This document shows positions 25,971-35,056 of a stretch of 64,000 nt of DNA, one piece after another (positions within the stretch are counted from its first letter, which is position 1; each line of letters opens with the position of its first letter). A program made the translations under genes and the position numbers. The notes under the pieces are model-generated. The model was not told where the DNA came from. It did no database searches and saw nothing but the letters and a program-made list of their open reading frames with translations. This stretch comes from Fibrobacterota bacterium (GTDB taxonomy: Bacteria; Fibrobacterota; Chitinivibrionia; Chitinivibrionales; Chitinispirillaceae): positions 62,001 to 126,000 of the forward strand of contig JAEWVR010000029.1 in NCBI GenBank assembly GCA_023459055.1, in the 5' to 3' direction.

Positions 25971-26068
25971 CCTCACCCCCCAACCCCCTCTCCACACGTG
26001 TAGAGGGGGAGCAGGAATTCTTACTCCCACCTCTACGCTTGCGGAGAGGGGGGTTGGGGGGGGTGAGG
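25971..26068. repeat. Nested G/C-rich inverted repeat element (98 bp)
   Basis: Between lysS and lolE. Outer arms of about 23-26 nt (25971-25993 CCTCACCCCCCAACCCCCTC..., and 26043-26068) are near-perfect complements, and an inner pair (GTAGAGGGGGA with TCCCACCTCTAC) forms a second stem around a short loop. Base composition (runs of C, then of G) differs sharply from the neighbouring AT-rich DNA. It looks like a mobile palindromic (REP/MITE-like) intergenic element and could also act as a hairpin after lysS. Confidence 0.8.
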
Positions 26069-26076
26069 CCGCATTA

Positions 26077-27588
26077 TTATTCCGGACGCATTAGCGGGAA
26101 CAGTACGACATCACGCAGCGTTGATGCATTCGTGAGCAGTGCTATGATTCTGTCAATACCCATTCCCCATCCGCTGATCGGTGGCATTCCGAATTCCATA
26201 CACTGCAGAAAATCGTAGTCAACATCCATGGTTTCCTTGTCACCATGTGCACGCGCCTCAGCCTGCTGCTTGAAACGCTCGGTCTGATCAACCGGATCAA
26301 CAAGTTCAGAATAGGCGTTTACAACCTCCCAGCCGTTGACAACAAGCTGGAAACGATCGACTGTTAACGGATTGGAATCATTTTTTCGTGCGAGTGGCGA
26401 TAGATCCAACGGATGCCCGGTGATAAACGTCGGCTTAATAAGCTGCGGACGTGATACTTTCTTGTAAAGAAGATCGATCAGTGTTCCACGACCTGCTTTT
26501 GCAATCTCGACATCAGTCTCGAACCGTATACCCTGTCTGTCAATCTCTTTCATGAGTGCTTCACGGGTATCAAACTTGTCAATATCAACACCGCAGTCTT
26601 TCATGATCAGTTCTCTGAACGTATACCGTGGCCACTCCCCGCTGAAATCAATCTCGGTACCTTCATAGGTGACCTTTAAACCGCCATTAACCGTCTGAAG
26701 CAGATGTTTGAACAGCGCTTCAGTAAAATTCATATTATCAACATAGTTCCAGTATGCACAATAATATTCAAGCAGGGTAAAATCAGGCAGGTGTGATGCA
26801 TCCATACCCTCGTTTCTAAATGAACGGGCAAATTCGTAAACACGGTCAAATCCACCGGCGATCGCACGTTTCAAATAGGTTTCCGGTGCGATTCGCAGAT
26901 AAATATCGATATCAAGTGCATTGTGATGTGTCAAAAATGGACGTGCAAGCGCACCGGTTGCTTTATTGGTCAACACCGGTGTGTCAATTTCTGTAAATCC
27001 ATTATCGTCAAGATAATTTCTTATCGTACGAATAATCTGTGTGCGCTTGATAAAACGAATCCGGGATTCCTCTGATGAAATAAGATCAAGATAGCGTTTT
27101 CTCAAACGGATCTCAGGATCGGAAATGCCATGCCACTTTTCCGGGAGCGGACGCAGTGTTTTAGTAAGGAATGTAAAGTTATCAATATCAATTGTTTTCT
27201 CACCTGTCTTGGTGGTAATCACTTCCCCCTCAATACCGATAAAATCACCAAGGTCAATAAGACGCTTGAAGTCATCAAACTTTTTATCCCCGATTTTATT
27301 CTTCTGAACAGCAAACTGCACTTTCCCATCAACGTCATAAAGATGACCAAATGCCAGTTTCCCGAAATACCTTAGAGAAATGATACGTCCTGCAACTTTT
27401 ACCCCTTTTACACCATCAGCTAAAACAGCGGCTTCTGCCAAACGGTAATTTCTGTCAAAACGCTCTGCATACGGATGATATCCGGCCTCCCGAAGCTGTG
27501 AAACCTTCTCAAGCCTTATCTTCATCTGCTCATTCATCTGTTCAACCAGATTCAAATCATCTTGTGCTTCCACCAACCAAAACTCCAT
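26077..27588 (-). CDS. lysS: Lysyl-tRNA synthetase, class II
   Basis: 503 residues. N-terminal OB-fold tRNA anticodon-binding domain (about 60-165), then the class II catalytic core: motif 2 in FARSFRNEGMDASHLPDFTL and motif 3 in GWGMGIDRIIALLT followed by FPLMRPE. Charges tRNA-Lys. The ATG at 27588 was chosen over the TTG one codon upstream; neither has a strong ribosome site. No T-box-like leader was seen upstream. Confidence 0.96.
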   Translation of the reverse strand: MEFWLVEAQDDLNLVEQMNEQMKIRLEKVSQLREAGYHPYAERFDRNYRLAEAAVLADGVKGVKVAGRIISLRYFGKLAFGHLYDVDGKVQFAVQKNKIGDKKFDDFKRLIDLGDFIGIEGEVITTKTGEKTIDIDNFTFLTKTLRPLPEKWHGISDPEIRLRKRYLDLISSEESRIRFIKRTQIIRTIRNYLDDNGFTEIDTPVLTNKATGALARPFLTHHNALDIDIYLRIAPETYLKRAIAGGFDRVYEFARSFRNEGMDASHLPDFTLLEYYCAYWNYVDNMNFTEALFKHLLQTVNGGLKVTYEGTEIDFSGEWPRYTFRELIMKDCGVDIDKFDTREALMKEIDRQGIRFETDVEIAKAGRGTLIDLLYKKVSRPQLIKPTFITGHPLDLSPLARKNDSNPLTVDRFQLVVNGWEVVNAYSELVDPVDQTERFKQQAEARAHGDKETMDVDYDFLQCMEFGMPPISGWGMGIDRIIALLTNASTLRDVVLFPLMRPE

Positions 27589-27918
27589 CAAAATATGTAT
27601 AAATTAGTAATAATCAATTAATTTCAAAAAAGTCATGCTGTTAATAACGTCACAGCACAGATCAGAAATATTCTTAACCTGTAGAAAATACTTAATACTT
27701 GGTGATAGGTTACTAAGAATCTTATAAAAAGACTAAAAAAGTTGGGCGTGATAAGTGATTCGGGGGCTTGAGAAAGAGATTACGTCCGAAAGAATGTGGT
27801 ATGATTGAAGTTACAGAAATGTGTTTTTGAACAACATTGATAAATACAAAGATTATTTGATACATTATCAGATAAGACTTCAGGGATTGAGCACCTGAAA
27901 GTAATGTTATGATATCCG
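27589..27918. other. Intergenic region between trmH-type gene and lysS
   Basis: 330 bp, AT-rich. It should contain the lysS promoter and the end of the aspS operon. I see no convincing terminator, RNA or small gene. Confidence 0.35.
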
Positions 27919-28509
27919 TTACCGGTCAAGCCTGGCCGCAGCACCCTGACCAATCTTCTCAATCACCTTAAAACCAATAACCGCACACGATGTCGCCACG
28001 TTCATGGAGTTTTTGAATCCGTAAAGCGGGATCTCTATCAGATTGTCACATATATAAAGTACGTCTTTATGTACCCCGAGCGCCTCGTTGCCGAAAACAA
28101 GCCCGAGCGGTGACGGATAGGCTGTTTCAGTGTATATCTTTGATGTCGTCGTCGTTTCTGCTGCCCATACCGGAACATTTTGATTTTGTAAATATTTGAC
28201 AGCATCTACCGTTTTCTCAAAATGCATCCAGGGAACATAATCAATTGTGCCCAGTGATGTCTTCGCGAGTTTGATATGTGGCGGGTGTGCAGTGTAACCA
28301 CATAGAAAAAGACCACTCACCCGCAGTGTATCACACAATCGAAAAATGGAACCGACATTAAACGCACTTCGCAAATTATCAAGTATGATATACAACGGAT
28401 TTTTCGGCAGCGCCTTATAGGTATCGATACTAATTGCAGCATCAAACTTACGTACCTCCATCATTGTGGTTTCAATATCACCGATTTTCAGTTTACCTCT
28501 GCCACCCAT
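27919..28509 (-). CDS. SpoU/TrmH-family RNA 2'-O-ribose methyltransferase
   Basis: About 196 residues of the knotted SPOUT fold. The three family motifs are present: motif 1 ILDNLRSAFNVGSIFR, motif 2 GLVFGNEALGV, motif 3 IPLYGFKNSMNVATSCAV. It methylates a ribose in tRNA or rRNA; the exact target is not readable. The start at 28509 (ATG after ATGAGGAAAAA) overlaps the MFS gene end by 22 nt; an in-frame ATG at 28530 is less likely. It is the last gene of the aspS operon. Confidence 0.85.
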   Translation of the reverse strand: MGGRGKLKIGDIETTMMEVRKFDAAISIDTYKALPKNPLYIILDNLRSAFNVGSIFRLCDTLRVSGLFLCGYTAHPPHIKLAKTSLGTIDYVPWMHFEKTVDAVKYLQNQNVPVWAAETTTTSKIYTETAYPSPLGLVFGNEALGVHKDVLYICDNLIEIPLYGFKNSMNVATSCAVIGFKVIEKIGQGAAARLDR

Positions 28510-29780
28510 TTTTTCCTCATCTCTGCCCAAATCAGTAAAAGCGCACCAGCAAGGAACAGTACCGAAACTGATGACATCCCGATTCTTGACGCAAGTGTAG
28601 ATTCAACCCCGGCCTTATGTGTAACGTACGCAACAATGCCGACAACTGCTGGTCCGATTATTACAGCAAATCTGCTCATGACATTATAAAATCCAAAATA
28701 TTCCGCACTTTCCGATGCGGGAATCATTTTTGCATAATACGATCTGCTCAATGCCTGAATTCCACCCTGCGCAAGTCCGCTTAATGCTGCAAGTATAATA
28801 AAATGTAGTTCGGTCTTAAGAATAATTGATCCGATACCAGATACCGCTATGTAAATTCCCAGACCGACAAGTATCATGACAAACGCACCAGCTTTACGTG
28901 AGAAATATCCGAAAAGCAGTGATGACGGAAACGCGACAAACTGAACACATAATAACGCGATCATCAGCGATTTCGTCGTTATTCCAATTGCCATACCGAA
29001 ATCAACCGACATTAGCACAAAGGTATTAAGCCCATCAATGTATAACCAATAGGAAATTAAAAAAAGAAGCAGTGTTGGGTTGTCAAGTATTTTTAGCGTT
29101 GTTTTCCTGAGATTCTGAAGACTTCCAAGTAGTATCGGGAAAAAACCTGTGGTTTCAGAATAAAACTTTTCTTTAACAAAAAAAATTATTGGCTGAGAGA
29201 AAACAAGCCACCATAGTGCCGCAGTCAGAAATGATACCCTTACTGCTTCAGCAGCACTCTTAAGTCCAAACGCTGATGGATAACTTACCATTATGACATT
29301 AAACAGAAATAAAATGCCGCAGCCGAGATACCCCATTCCGTAACCCCGTGCGCTTACCATATCCATGGATTCTTTTTCGCAAATATCAACAAGCAGTGAA
29401 TCATAAAACAGATTCCCGCTGTTATACGCAACGCTTGCGATTGCAAAAATGAGCAGTGCCGCGATCCATTGGCCCTGACCAATGAAAAACAGCATTCCCG
29501 ATGATGTAGCTCCAACAATCATAAAAAAAACAAGAAATTTCTTTTTTGCCCGCCCTGCATCAGCAACAGCACCCATCAGTGGTGACAAAACAGCGACAAT
29601 TAAGCCTGCGACAGCATTCCCAAACCCAAGCCTTGCAGTACTGATCGTCGGCTCAACACCCACAGACCAGAATGTCTTGAAAAAAACAGGAAAGAAACCT
29701 GCCATAACGGTAAGTGCAAATGCGGAATTTGCCCAATCGTAAAGGCACCATGAAAAGATCTGTTTTTTATCGTTTGCCAT
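28488..29780 (-). CDS. MFS transporter, UMF1/Atg22-like family
   Basis: 430 residues, about 12 transmembrane helices. The N-terminus IFSWCLYDWANSAFALTV and the following helices match the UMF1 (Atg22-like) branch of the major facilitator superfamily. Substrate unknown; eukaryotic relatives export amino acids from vacuoles. Start ATG shares TGATG with the preceding gene. It lies in the aspS operon between a secreted protein and a SpoU methyltransferase. Confidence 0.85.
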   Translation of the reverse strand: MANDKKQIFSWCLYDWANSAFALTVMAGFFPVFFKTFWSVGVEPTISTARLGFGNAVAGLIVAVLSPLMGAVADAGRAKKKFLVFFMIVGATSSGMLFFIGQGQWIAALLIFAIASVAYNSGNLFYDSLLVDICEKESMDMVSARGYGMGYLGCGILFLFNVIMVSYPSAFGLKSAAEAVRVSFLTAALWWLVFSQPIIFFVKEKFYSETTGFFPILLGSLQNLRKTTLKILDNPTLLLFLISYWLYIDGLNTFVLMSVDFGMAIGITTKSLMIALLCVQFVAFPSSLLFGYFSRKAGAFVMILVGLGIYIAVSGIGSIILKTELHFIILAALSGLAQGGIQALSRSYYAKMIPASESAEYFGFYNVMSRFAVIIGPAVVGIVAYVTHKAGVESTLASRIGMSSVSVLFLAGALLLIWAEMRKKWVAEVN

Positions 29781-31060
29781 CAGGTCTTCTTTTCTTTCTT
29801 CTCAGCAGCAGGAAATAACACATTATTCAGAATCAACCGGTAGCCGGGAGAATTCCGGTGAAGTTCAAGCATCGTAGGCTTGTCCCCCACCGCATGACTG
29901 ACGTCCTCAGGATCATGACCGCCAAGATAGGCAAATTCACCTTTACCCAAAAGTCCATGGATATAATTTACCATTGTCGTTCCAGGAACCTCTCCAAGGA
30001 TTATGACACGTTTCTTGATCACTTTTCTATTAAATGATGTCAATAATCCATGAAATCCTTTTATCGTACTCCGGTGATTCTGCACGAGCATTGATGGCAC
30101 CGGGTCAAGCTTTGCGCTGAAATCAAACAGCGTAAAATCCTTTGCATCAATACGCAGTGGTGTATTTACCATATTTACATCGATATTGTCAAAATAAGAC
30201 TCAAGTGGATTTGTCTGAATGGTAAAATTTTCAAATGCCATACAATTATCAAAGTTCAGTTTCAGTTTGTAATCAGGGTCAACACCGTCACCGTCATATA
30301 CCTTATCAACAATATCCGTTCCAAGTGCTGCAAGCGCAATCTCAAGCGTATTGGTTGCACTGCACATTGCAAAGAGAAATCCACCGTTTTCAACATAGTT
30401 CCGGATCGCAAGCGCGACTGCCTTTTTGCAATCACTCACCTTGGAAAATCCAAGCTCCTTTGATGCCTTCTCCATATCAAGTTTATTCTGCTGATACCAG
30501 GTTGCGCGGGAAAATCCATTGTAAAATTTACTATATTGCCCGGTAAAGTCCTCGTGATGCAAATGGAGCCAATCGTACTGTGTCAACTTACCGGTAATTA
30601 CTTCTTTATCATAAATCTTATCATAAGGAATTTCTGCATAGCTGAGTGCAAGCGTAACTGCGTCATCCCAGGGAAGTTTATTTAGTGGCGTATACACGGC
30701 AATCTTCGGCGGTTTCTCAAGCGTCACTTTTTCCATATTATTTTCATCAATGGTAACAAGTATTTGCGCCCAACTGTCTGTATTGACATATTGTGATGAC
30801 ACACCGGCACTGCGGATAATAAGCTCAAGATTCTTTGGGATTTCACATGCAAACGAACCGCCCCTGTAATTGAGCAACCAGTATACTTTCTGATGTGCAA
30901 GAAGCAGTTTGTAAACAGCACCGTATGCTTTAAGATGATCGGTCTGGGTGTCATCCATCGGAATCAGCAGCATCGCCTTTACAGGTAATGCTGCTATAAA
31001 ATAAAATACAACGACAAGACGCAGTATACGATTAATCCTGCTGCATCTTATCGTGTACAT
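29780..31060 (-). CDS. Secreted protein of the 'asparagine synthetase B-like' family (function unknown)
   Basis: 426 residues with an N-terminal signal peptide (cleavage near PVKA, about residue 29). Conserved-looking segments are LLIPMDDTQTDHLKAYG, VYWLLNYRGGSFACE, LHHEDFTGQYSKF, a MCSATNTLEIALAAL turn resembling a glutamine-amidotransferase-type fold, and FAYLGGHDPEDV. Homologues in Bacteroidetes are, as I recall, often labelled asparagine synthetase B, but there is no N-terminal glutaminase Cys and no SGGxDS pyrophosphatase loop, so the label is not supported. Coupled by TGATG to aspS upstream and to the MFS gene downstream. Confidence 0.6.
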   Translation of the reverse strand: MYTIRCSRINRILRLVVVFYFIAALPVKAMLLIPMDDTQTDHLKAYGAVYKLLLAHQKVYWLLNYRGGSFACEIPKNLELIIRSAGVSSQYVNTDSWAQILVTIDENNMEKVTLEKPPKIAVYTPLNKLPWDDAVTLALSYAEIPYDKIYDKEVITGKLTQYDWLHLHHEDFTGQYSKFYNGFSRATWYQQNKLDMEKASKELGFSKVSDCKKAVALAIRNYVENGGFLFAMCSATNTLEIALAALGTDIVDKVYDGDGVDPDYKLKLNFDNCMAFENFTIQTNPLESYFDNIDVNMVNTPLRIDAKDFTLFDFSAKLDPVPSMLVQNHRSTIKGFHGLLTSFNRKVIKKRVIILGEVPGTTMVNYIHGLLGKGEFAYLGGHDPEDVSHAVGDKPTMLELHRNSPGYRLILNNVLFPAAEKKEKKT

Positions 31061-32856
31061 CAGTTAAACTTTACCGTTTTCAAATGAAGTTCTTTAAGCT
31101 GATGCTCTGTCACTTCGGCAGGTGCTTTCATCATCAGGTCCTGTGCCTTCTGGTTCATCGGAAATGCAACCACCTCGCGGATATTTGGTTCATCAGCAAG
31201 GATCATTACCATTCTATCAACTCCAGGTGCAATACCACCGTGTGGTGGCGCACCATACCGAAAGGCATTGATCATACCGGCAAACTGTTCATCAACAACA
31301 CGCTTGTCGTAACCAGCGATTTCAAACGCCTTGTACATAACTTCCGGCTGATGATTGCGGATTGCACCGCTTGACAACTCAATACCGTTACAAACGATAT
31401 CATACTGATACGCAAGAATATCAAGCGGATCTTTATTGACAAGTGCATCCATGCCACCCTGAGGCATCGAAAACGGATTATGTGAAAAGTCAACGCGCTT
31501 ATGTTCCTCGTTCCATTCATACATCGGAAAATCGGTAATCCAGCAGAAACGGTAGATATCTTTTTCAACAAGATTGAGATCGGTACCAAGTTTTGTGCGG
31601 ATCTCACCGGCAATTTTATTCGCCCGTTTGACATCATTACAAACAAAAAATGCGACATCACCGTTATCCATCTTAAGCTCAGACTTAAGCTGTGCCATCT
31701 TTGTATCATCAAGGAATTTTGCAATCGGCCCCTTGACTGCATTATCATTCCATACAAGATATGCAAGTCCCTGTGAACCGACTGACTGTGCAAACTCTAC
31801 CATTCTATCAAAGAAAGCTCTTGGTTGTGATGCACATCCTTTGACAGGAATCGCACGCACGACACCACCCTGAGCTACAGTCTGGCTGAATACCTTAAAA
31901 CCGCTTTCAAGGAAAATTGGAGATACATCCTGAATTTCAAGAGGATTTCTCAGATCGGGTTTATCGCACCCGTATTTGAGCATCGATTCACGATATGGAA
32001 TCCGACGGAATGGCGGTTTATCAAATTTCTTTGTTGCGAATTTATCAAACGTACTTTCAAGCACTTCTTCAACAACCTTGAAAATGTCCTCCTGAGTGAC
32101 AAAGCTCATCTCCATGTCAAGCTGATAAAATTCACCGGGAGAACGGTCTGCTCTCGCATCCTCATCACGGAAACAGGGAGCGATCTGGAAATAGCGGTCA
32201 AATCCTGCAACCATCAGAAGCTGCTTGAACTGCTGAGGTGCCTGAGGCAGTGCATAGAATTTACCTGGATGTAAACGTGACGGAACAAGAAAGTCACGGG
32301 CACCTTCAGGAGAGGAACTTGTCAATATAGGAGTCTGAAACTCGTTGAATCCTTTTTCAGTCATTACGCGGCGCAGATGTGCTATCACCTGAGAGCGCAG
32401 AAGAATATTCTGGTGCAGCTTCGGTTTTCTCAGATCAAGATACCGGTAAGTCAAGCGCATCTCTTCCGGTGCAGCATCTTCGGGGAAAATTGAAAACGGT
32501 GTAATCTCACTCTTGCCAAGCACTTCATACGATGTTGCAACAAGTTCAATTTCTCCAGTTGGAAGACGATCGTTGATCGTTTCTGCAGATCTCGCAGCAA
32601 TAACACCATCAAAGCGGACAACCGTTTCCTTATGAAGATGCTCAACGGCCTTCTGGAAATCCTTATCCTGATGAATCACAACCTGTGTCAATCCGTAATG
32701 ATCACGCAGATCAATAAAAAGAACACCGCCATGATCACGACGATTGTTGATCCACCCGCTGATTCGAACAGTTTCACCAACATTTGCCTTGCGAAGCTCA
32801 TTACAGGTATGTGTTCTGTAACTATGCATTGCCTGATTTTCCTTCAATTCTGCCAC
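31060..32856 (-). CDS. aspS: Aspartyl-tRNA synthetase, bacterial type
   Basis: 598 residues, including the GAD insertion of bacterial AspRS. N-terminal OB fold (RISGWINNRRDHGGVLFIDL), class II motif 2 (CFRDEDARADRSPGEFYQLD) and motif 3 (GIAPGVDRMVMIL). Charges tRNA-Asp; whether it also charges tRNA-Asn cannot be decided by eye. GTG at 32856 has an AAGGA ribosome site 7 nt upstream; an ATG nine codons later is an alternative. First gene of a four-gene coupled operon. Confidence 0.96.
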   Translation of the reverse strand: MAELKENQAMHSYRTHTCNELRKANVGETVRISGWINNRRDHGGVLFIDLRDHYGLTQVVIHQDKDFQKAVEHLHKETVVRFDGVIAARSAETINDRLPTGEIELVATSYEVLGKSEITPFSIFPEDAAPEEMRLTYRYLDLRKPKLHQNILLRSQVIAHLRRVMTEKGFNEFQTPILTSSSPEGARDFLVPSRLHPGKFYALPQAPQQFKQLLMVAGFDRYFQIAPCFRDEDARADRSPGEFYQLDMEMSFVTQEDIFKVVEEVLESTFDKFATKKFDKPPFRRIPYRESMLKYGCDKPDLRNPLEIQDVSPIFLESGFKVFSQTVAQGGVVRAIPVKGCASQPRAFFDRMVEFAQSVGSQGLAYLVWNDNAVKGPIAKFLDDTKMAQLKSELKMDNGDVAFFVCNDVKRANKIAGEIRTKLGTDLNLVEKDIYRFCWITDFPMYEWNEEHKRVDFSHNPFSMPQGGMDALVNKDPLDILAYQYDIVCNGIELSSGAIRNHQPEVMYKAFEIAGYDKRVVDEQFAGMINAFRYGAPPHGGIAPGVDRMVMILADEPNIREVVAFPMNQKAQDLMMKAPAEVTEHQLKELHLKTVKFN

Positions 32857-33233
32857 ACTCGATTCCTTGTTTCTGATATGAATACATATAATTTTTTCTT
32901 ACCGACACTACAGCGAAAGCAGCTGTAACATGATGATACTCAGCTTATTGTAACCAACATACCCTGAGGTAGTTGCCCAAAACATTTCGTATATATAGAT
33001 CATAGAAAATATATTCGGATACTGCGAAATCCTACAGGGATATTATGGATGGAATATGTGGTTGAGCGAACAGCAAACATTTCTGGTTGCTCTGTTAACG
33101 CAGAATGAAAGAGCATGTTACCCATCGACAGAAACATGCGCAACAGTAGTCCCGCTTGCTTCATGCCACTTCTTTTGATTGAATCATTTTTCACGGGGTG
33201 GTATAATCTTAAGAAGTGTAAAATAGGAAAATT
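32857..33233. other. Divergent intergenic region aspS / PAS-GGDEF-EAL gene
   Basis: 377 bp. It holds a clear plus-strand promoter just before the GGDEF-EAL gene and, further left, an imperfect hairpin (AACAGCAA with TTGCTCTGTT near 33070-33100). The promoter leaves only about a 20-nt leader, so no riboswitch is expected for that gene. Confidence 0.5.
33179..33207 (+). promoter_or_regulatory. Sigma-70-type promoter of the PAS-GGDEF-EAL gene
   Basis: TTGAAT (33179-33184), 17-nt spacer, consensus TATAAT (33202-33207). Predicted start near 33214, about 20 nt before the ATG, with AGGA as ribosome site in between. Confidence 0.7.
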
Positions 33234-35003
33234 ATGATAAATGAACATGAAATAAAAGCGAAAATTCAGTCAGAATTGGATCGCATCCGGTCTCAGACAC
33301 AACGTATTGCCGAAAAGCAGCTTACTTTGGATGAGATTTTTAAACTTCACCTAAGCCAGCTCCTTTTTGAAAATACCTCCGATGGGCTCCTGATAACTGA
33401 TAGATCATTCACAATTCTGAAGATCAATGCAAGTTTCACAACGATAACAGGATACAATCAGGAGGATGTTGTCGGAAAAAACGCATCCATTCTTAAGAGT
33501 GGTAAACATGAAGATGTATTTTACCAGGAACTCAGCGAGTCTTTGATAAAAACGGGTAAGTGGAGCGGTGAAGTCTGGAACCGGCGCAAAAATGGTGAGA
33601 TGTATCTTCAATATCTTTCGATCTTCCCGATCACTACAGAAGATTCGCAAATTGCCGGTTATGCAGGTTTTTATAATAGTGCAATTGTACTTAATGATGA
33701 CTACACACAACTTCATAACAATGCATACCATGATACACTGACCGGACTTCCAACCAGAGTTCTGCTTAATGAACGCCTCGAGCACCAGCTCAACCATTCA
33801 AAGCGAAAGAATCAGGTGATGGCACTGCTGTTACTTGATCTTAACCGTTTCAAAATGATTAACGATACGCTTGGTTACGCAGCTGGAGATCTGCTGCTGC
33901 AGATAGTGACAACACGGTTAAAGTCCTGTGTAAGGGAGGTTGATGCAATTTTCAGACTTGGTGATGATGAGTTTGCGATTATTCTCGAGGATATTGCACA
34001 GCAGCAGGATGCCGCAAGAGTTGCGAAACGTGTTTTGTCAATATGTTCACTACCCTTTCAATTGACTGGACAGGAAATATATATAACAATAAGCATCGGT
34101 ATTTCCCTGTTTCCATCAGATGGTGAAGATGTCGAGACCATACTAAAGAATGCTGAAGCTGCAATGCAGCGGGCAAAAGAACTGGGTATCAATAACTATC
34201 AGCATTACAAACCGGCTATGAATGTAAAAGCTTTTGAGCAGTTGACACTGGAACACAATTTACGTAAAGCACTACGGGAAAATGAATTTATTGTCTATTA
34301 TCAGCCACTCATTGACCTGGTAACAGGACAGGTAACAGGATCTGAAGCGCTTGTAAGATGGAAACATCCGGAACTCGGGATGATTCAACCAGGACGTTTT
34401 ATACCTCTTGCAGAAGAAACCGGCCTTATATTGCCGCTTGGTGAACATGTTTTACGTAATGCCTGTGAGCAGACAAGAACCTGGCAGCAAAAGTATTGTA
34501 AATCTCTTTCTGTTTCTGTAAACCTATCAGCCAGACAATTCCTGCAGCAGGATCTTACTTTTCTGATAAGTAAGGCACTTGAGGACTCATTACTGCAACC
34601 AGCTCTTCTTGAACTCGAAATCACCGAAAGCCTTGGTATGAAAAATCCGGAATTGACACTTAAAACATTGAATGAACTAAAGGCAATGGGAATCCGCATT
34701 TCGATTGACGATTTCGGAACCGGTTATTCATCATTAAGTTATCTCAAGAAATTTCCTATTGACACAATTAAAATTGACCGTTCTTTTGTCTCGGATATTC
34801 ATCACGATTCCAATGATGCTGCAATTGTACTTGCAATCATTGCACTTGCTCACAGCCTTGGCCTAAAGGTTATTGCGGAAGGTGTCGAGATGAAAGAACA
34901 GGCAGATTATCTTAAGCATCACGGCTGTGAAAAAGTACAGGGATTCCTTTACAGTCAACCACTACCTGCATCTGAATTTGAAAAAAAGTTTCTTGACATC
35001 TGA
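33234..35003 (+). CDS. PAS-GGDEF-EAL signalling protein, likely c-di-GMP phosphodiesterase
   Basis: 589 residues, no membrane segment. N-terminal coiled coil (1-40), PAS domain (about 42-155; SDGLLITDRSFTILKINASF), GGDEF domain (about 165-325) and EAL domain (about 335-585). The GGDEF active-site motif is changed to GDDEF (in FRLGDDEFAIIL), so cyclase activity is doubtful. The EAL domain keeps EALVRW, the DDFGTGYSSLSYL loop and KIDRSFV, so it should hydrolyse c-di-GMP. The degenerate GGDEF may bind GTP as a regulator, as known for similar proteins. Confidence 0.9.
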   Translation: MINEHEIKAKIQSELDRIRSQTQRIAEKQLTLDEIFKLHLSQLLFENTSDGLLITDRSFTILKINASFTTITGYNQEDVVGKNASILKSGKHEDVFYQELSESLIKTGKWSGEVWNRRKNGEMYLQYLSIFPITTEDSQIAGYAGFYNSAIVLNDDYTQLHNNAYHDTLTGLPTRVLLNERLEHQLNHSKRKNQVMALLLLDLNRFKMINDTLGYAAGDLLLQIVTTRLKSCVREVDAIFRLGDDEFAIILEDIAQQQDAARVAKRVLSICSLPFQLTGQEIYITISIGISLFPSDGEDVETILKNAEAAMQRAKELGINNYQHYKPAMNVKAFEQLTLEHNLRKALRENEFIVYYQPLIDLVTGQVTGSEALVRWKHPELGMIQPGRFIPLAEETGLILPLGEHVLRNACEQTRTWQQKYCKSLSVSVNLSARQFLQQDLTFLISKALEDSLLQPALLELEITESLGMKNPELTLKTLNELKAMGIRISIDDFGTGYSSLSYLKKFPIDTIKIDRSFVSDIHHDSNDAAIVLAIIALAHSLGLKVIAEGVEMKEQADYLKHHGCEKVQGFLYSQPLPASEFEKKFLDI

Positions 35004-35007
35004 CTGT

Positions 35008-35050
35008 TGGTGCGTATTATAATTGTATGTGCGTATTGCAATACGCACCA
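35008..35050. repeat. Nested inverted repeat between convergent genes
   Basis: A perfect 20-bp palindrome (35029-35048, GTGCGTATTG and its complement) lies beside a third copy of the arm (TGGTGCGTAT, 35008-35017) which can pair instead with 35041-35050. There is no T run, so it is an unusual terminator at best. It directly follows the GGDEF-EAL stop and ends 6 bp before the tatD stop. Confidence 0.65.
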
Positions 35051-35056
35051 GTAGTA

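Noticed and set aside
27589..27918. T-box or other leader RNA upstream of lysS
   Set aside because: No T-box sequence, specifier stem or terminator was found, and T-boxes are mainly a Firmicutes feature.
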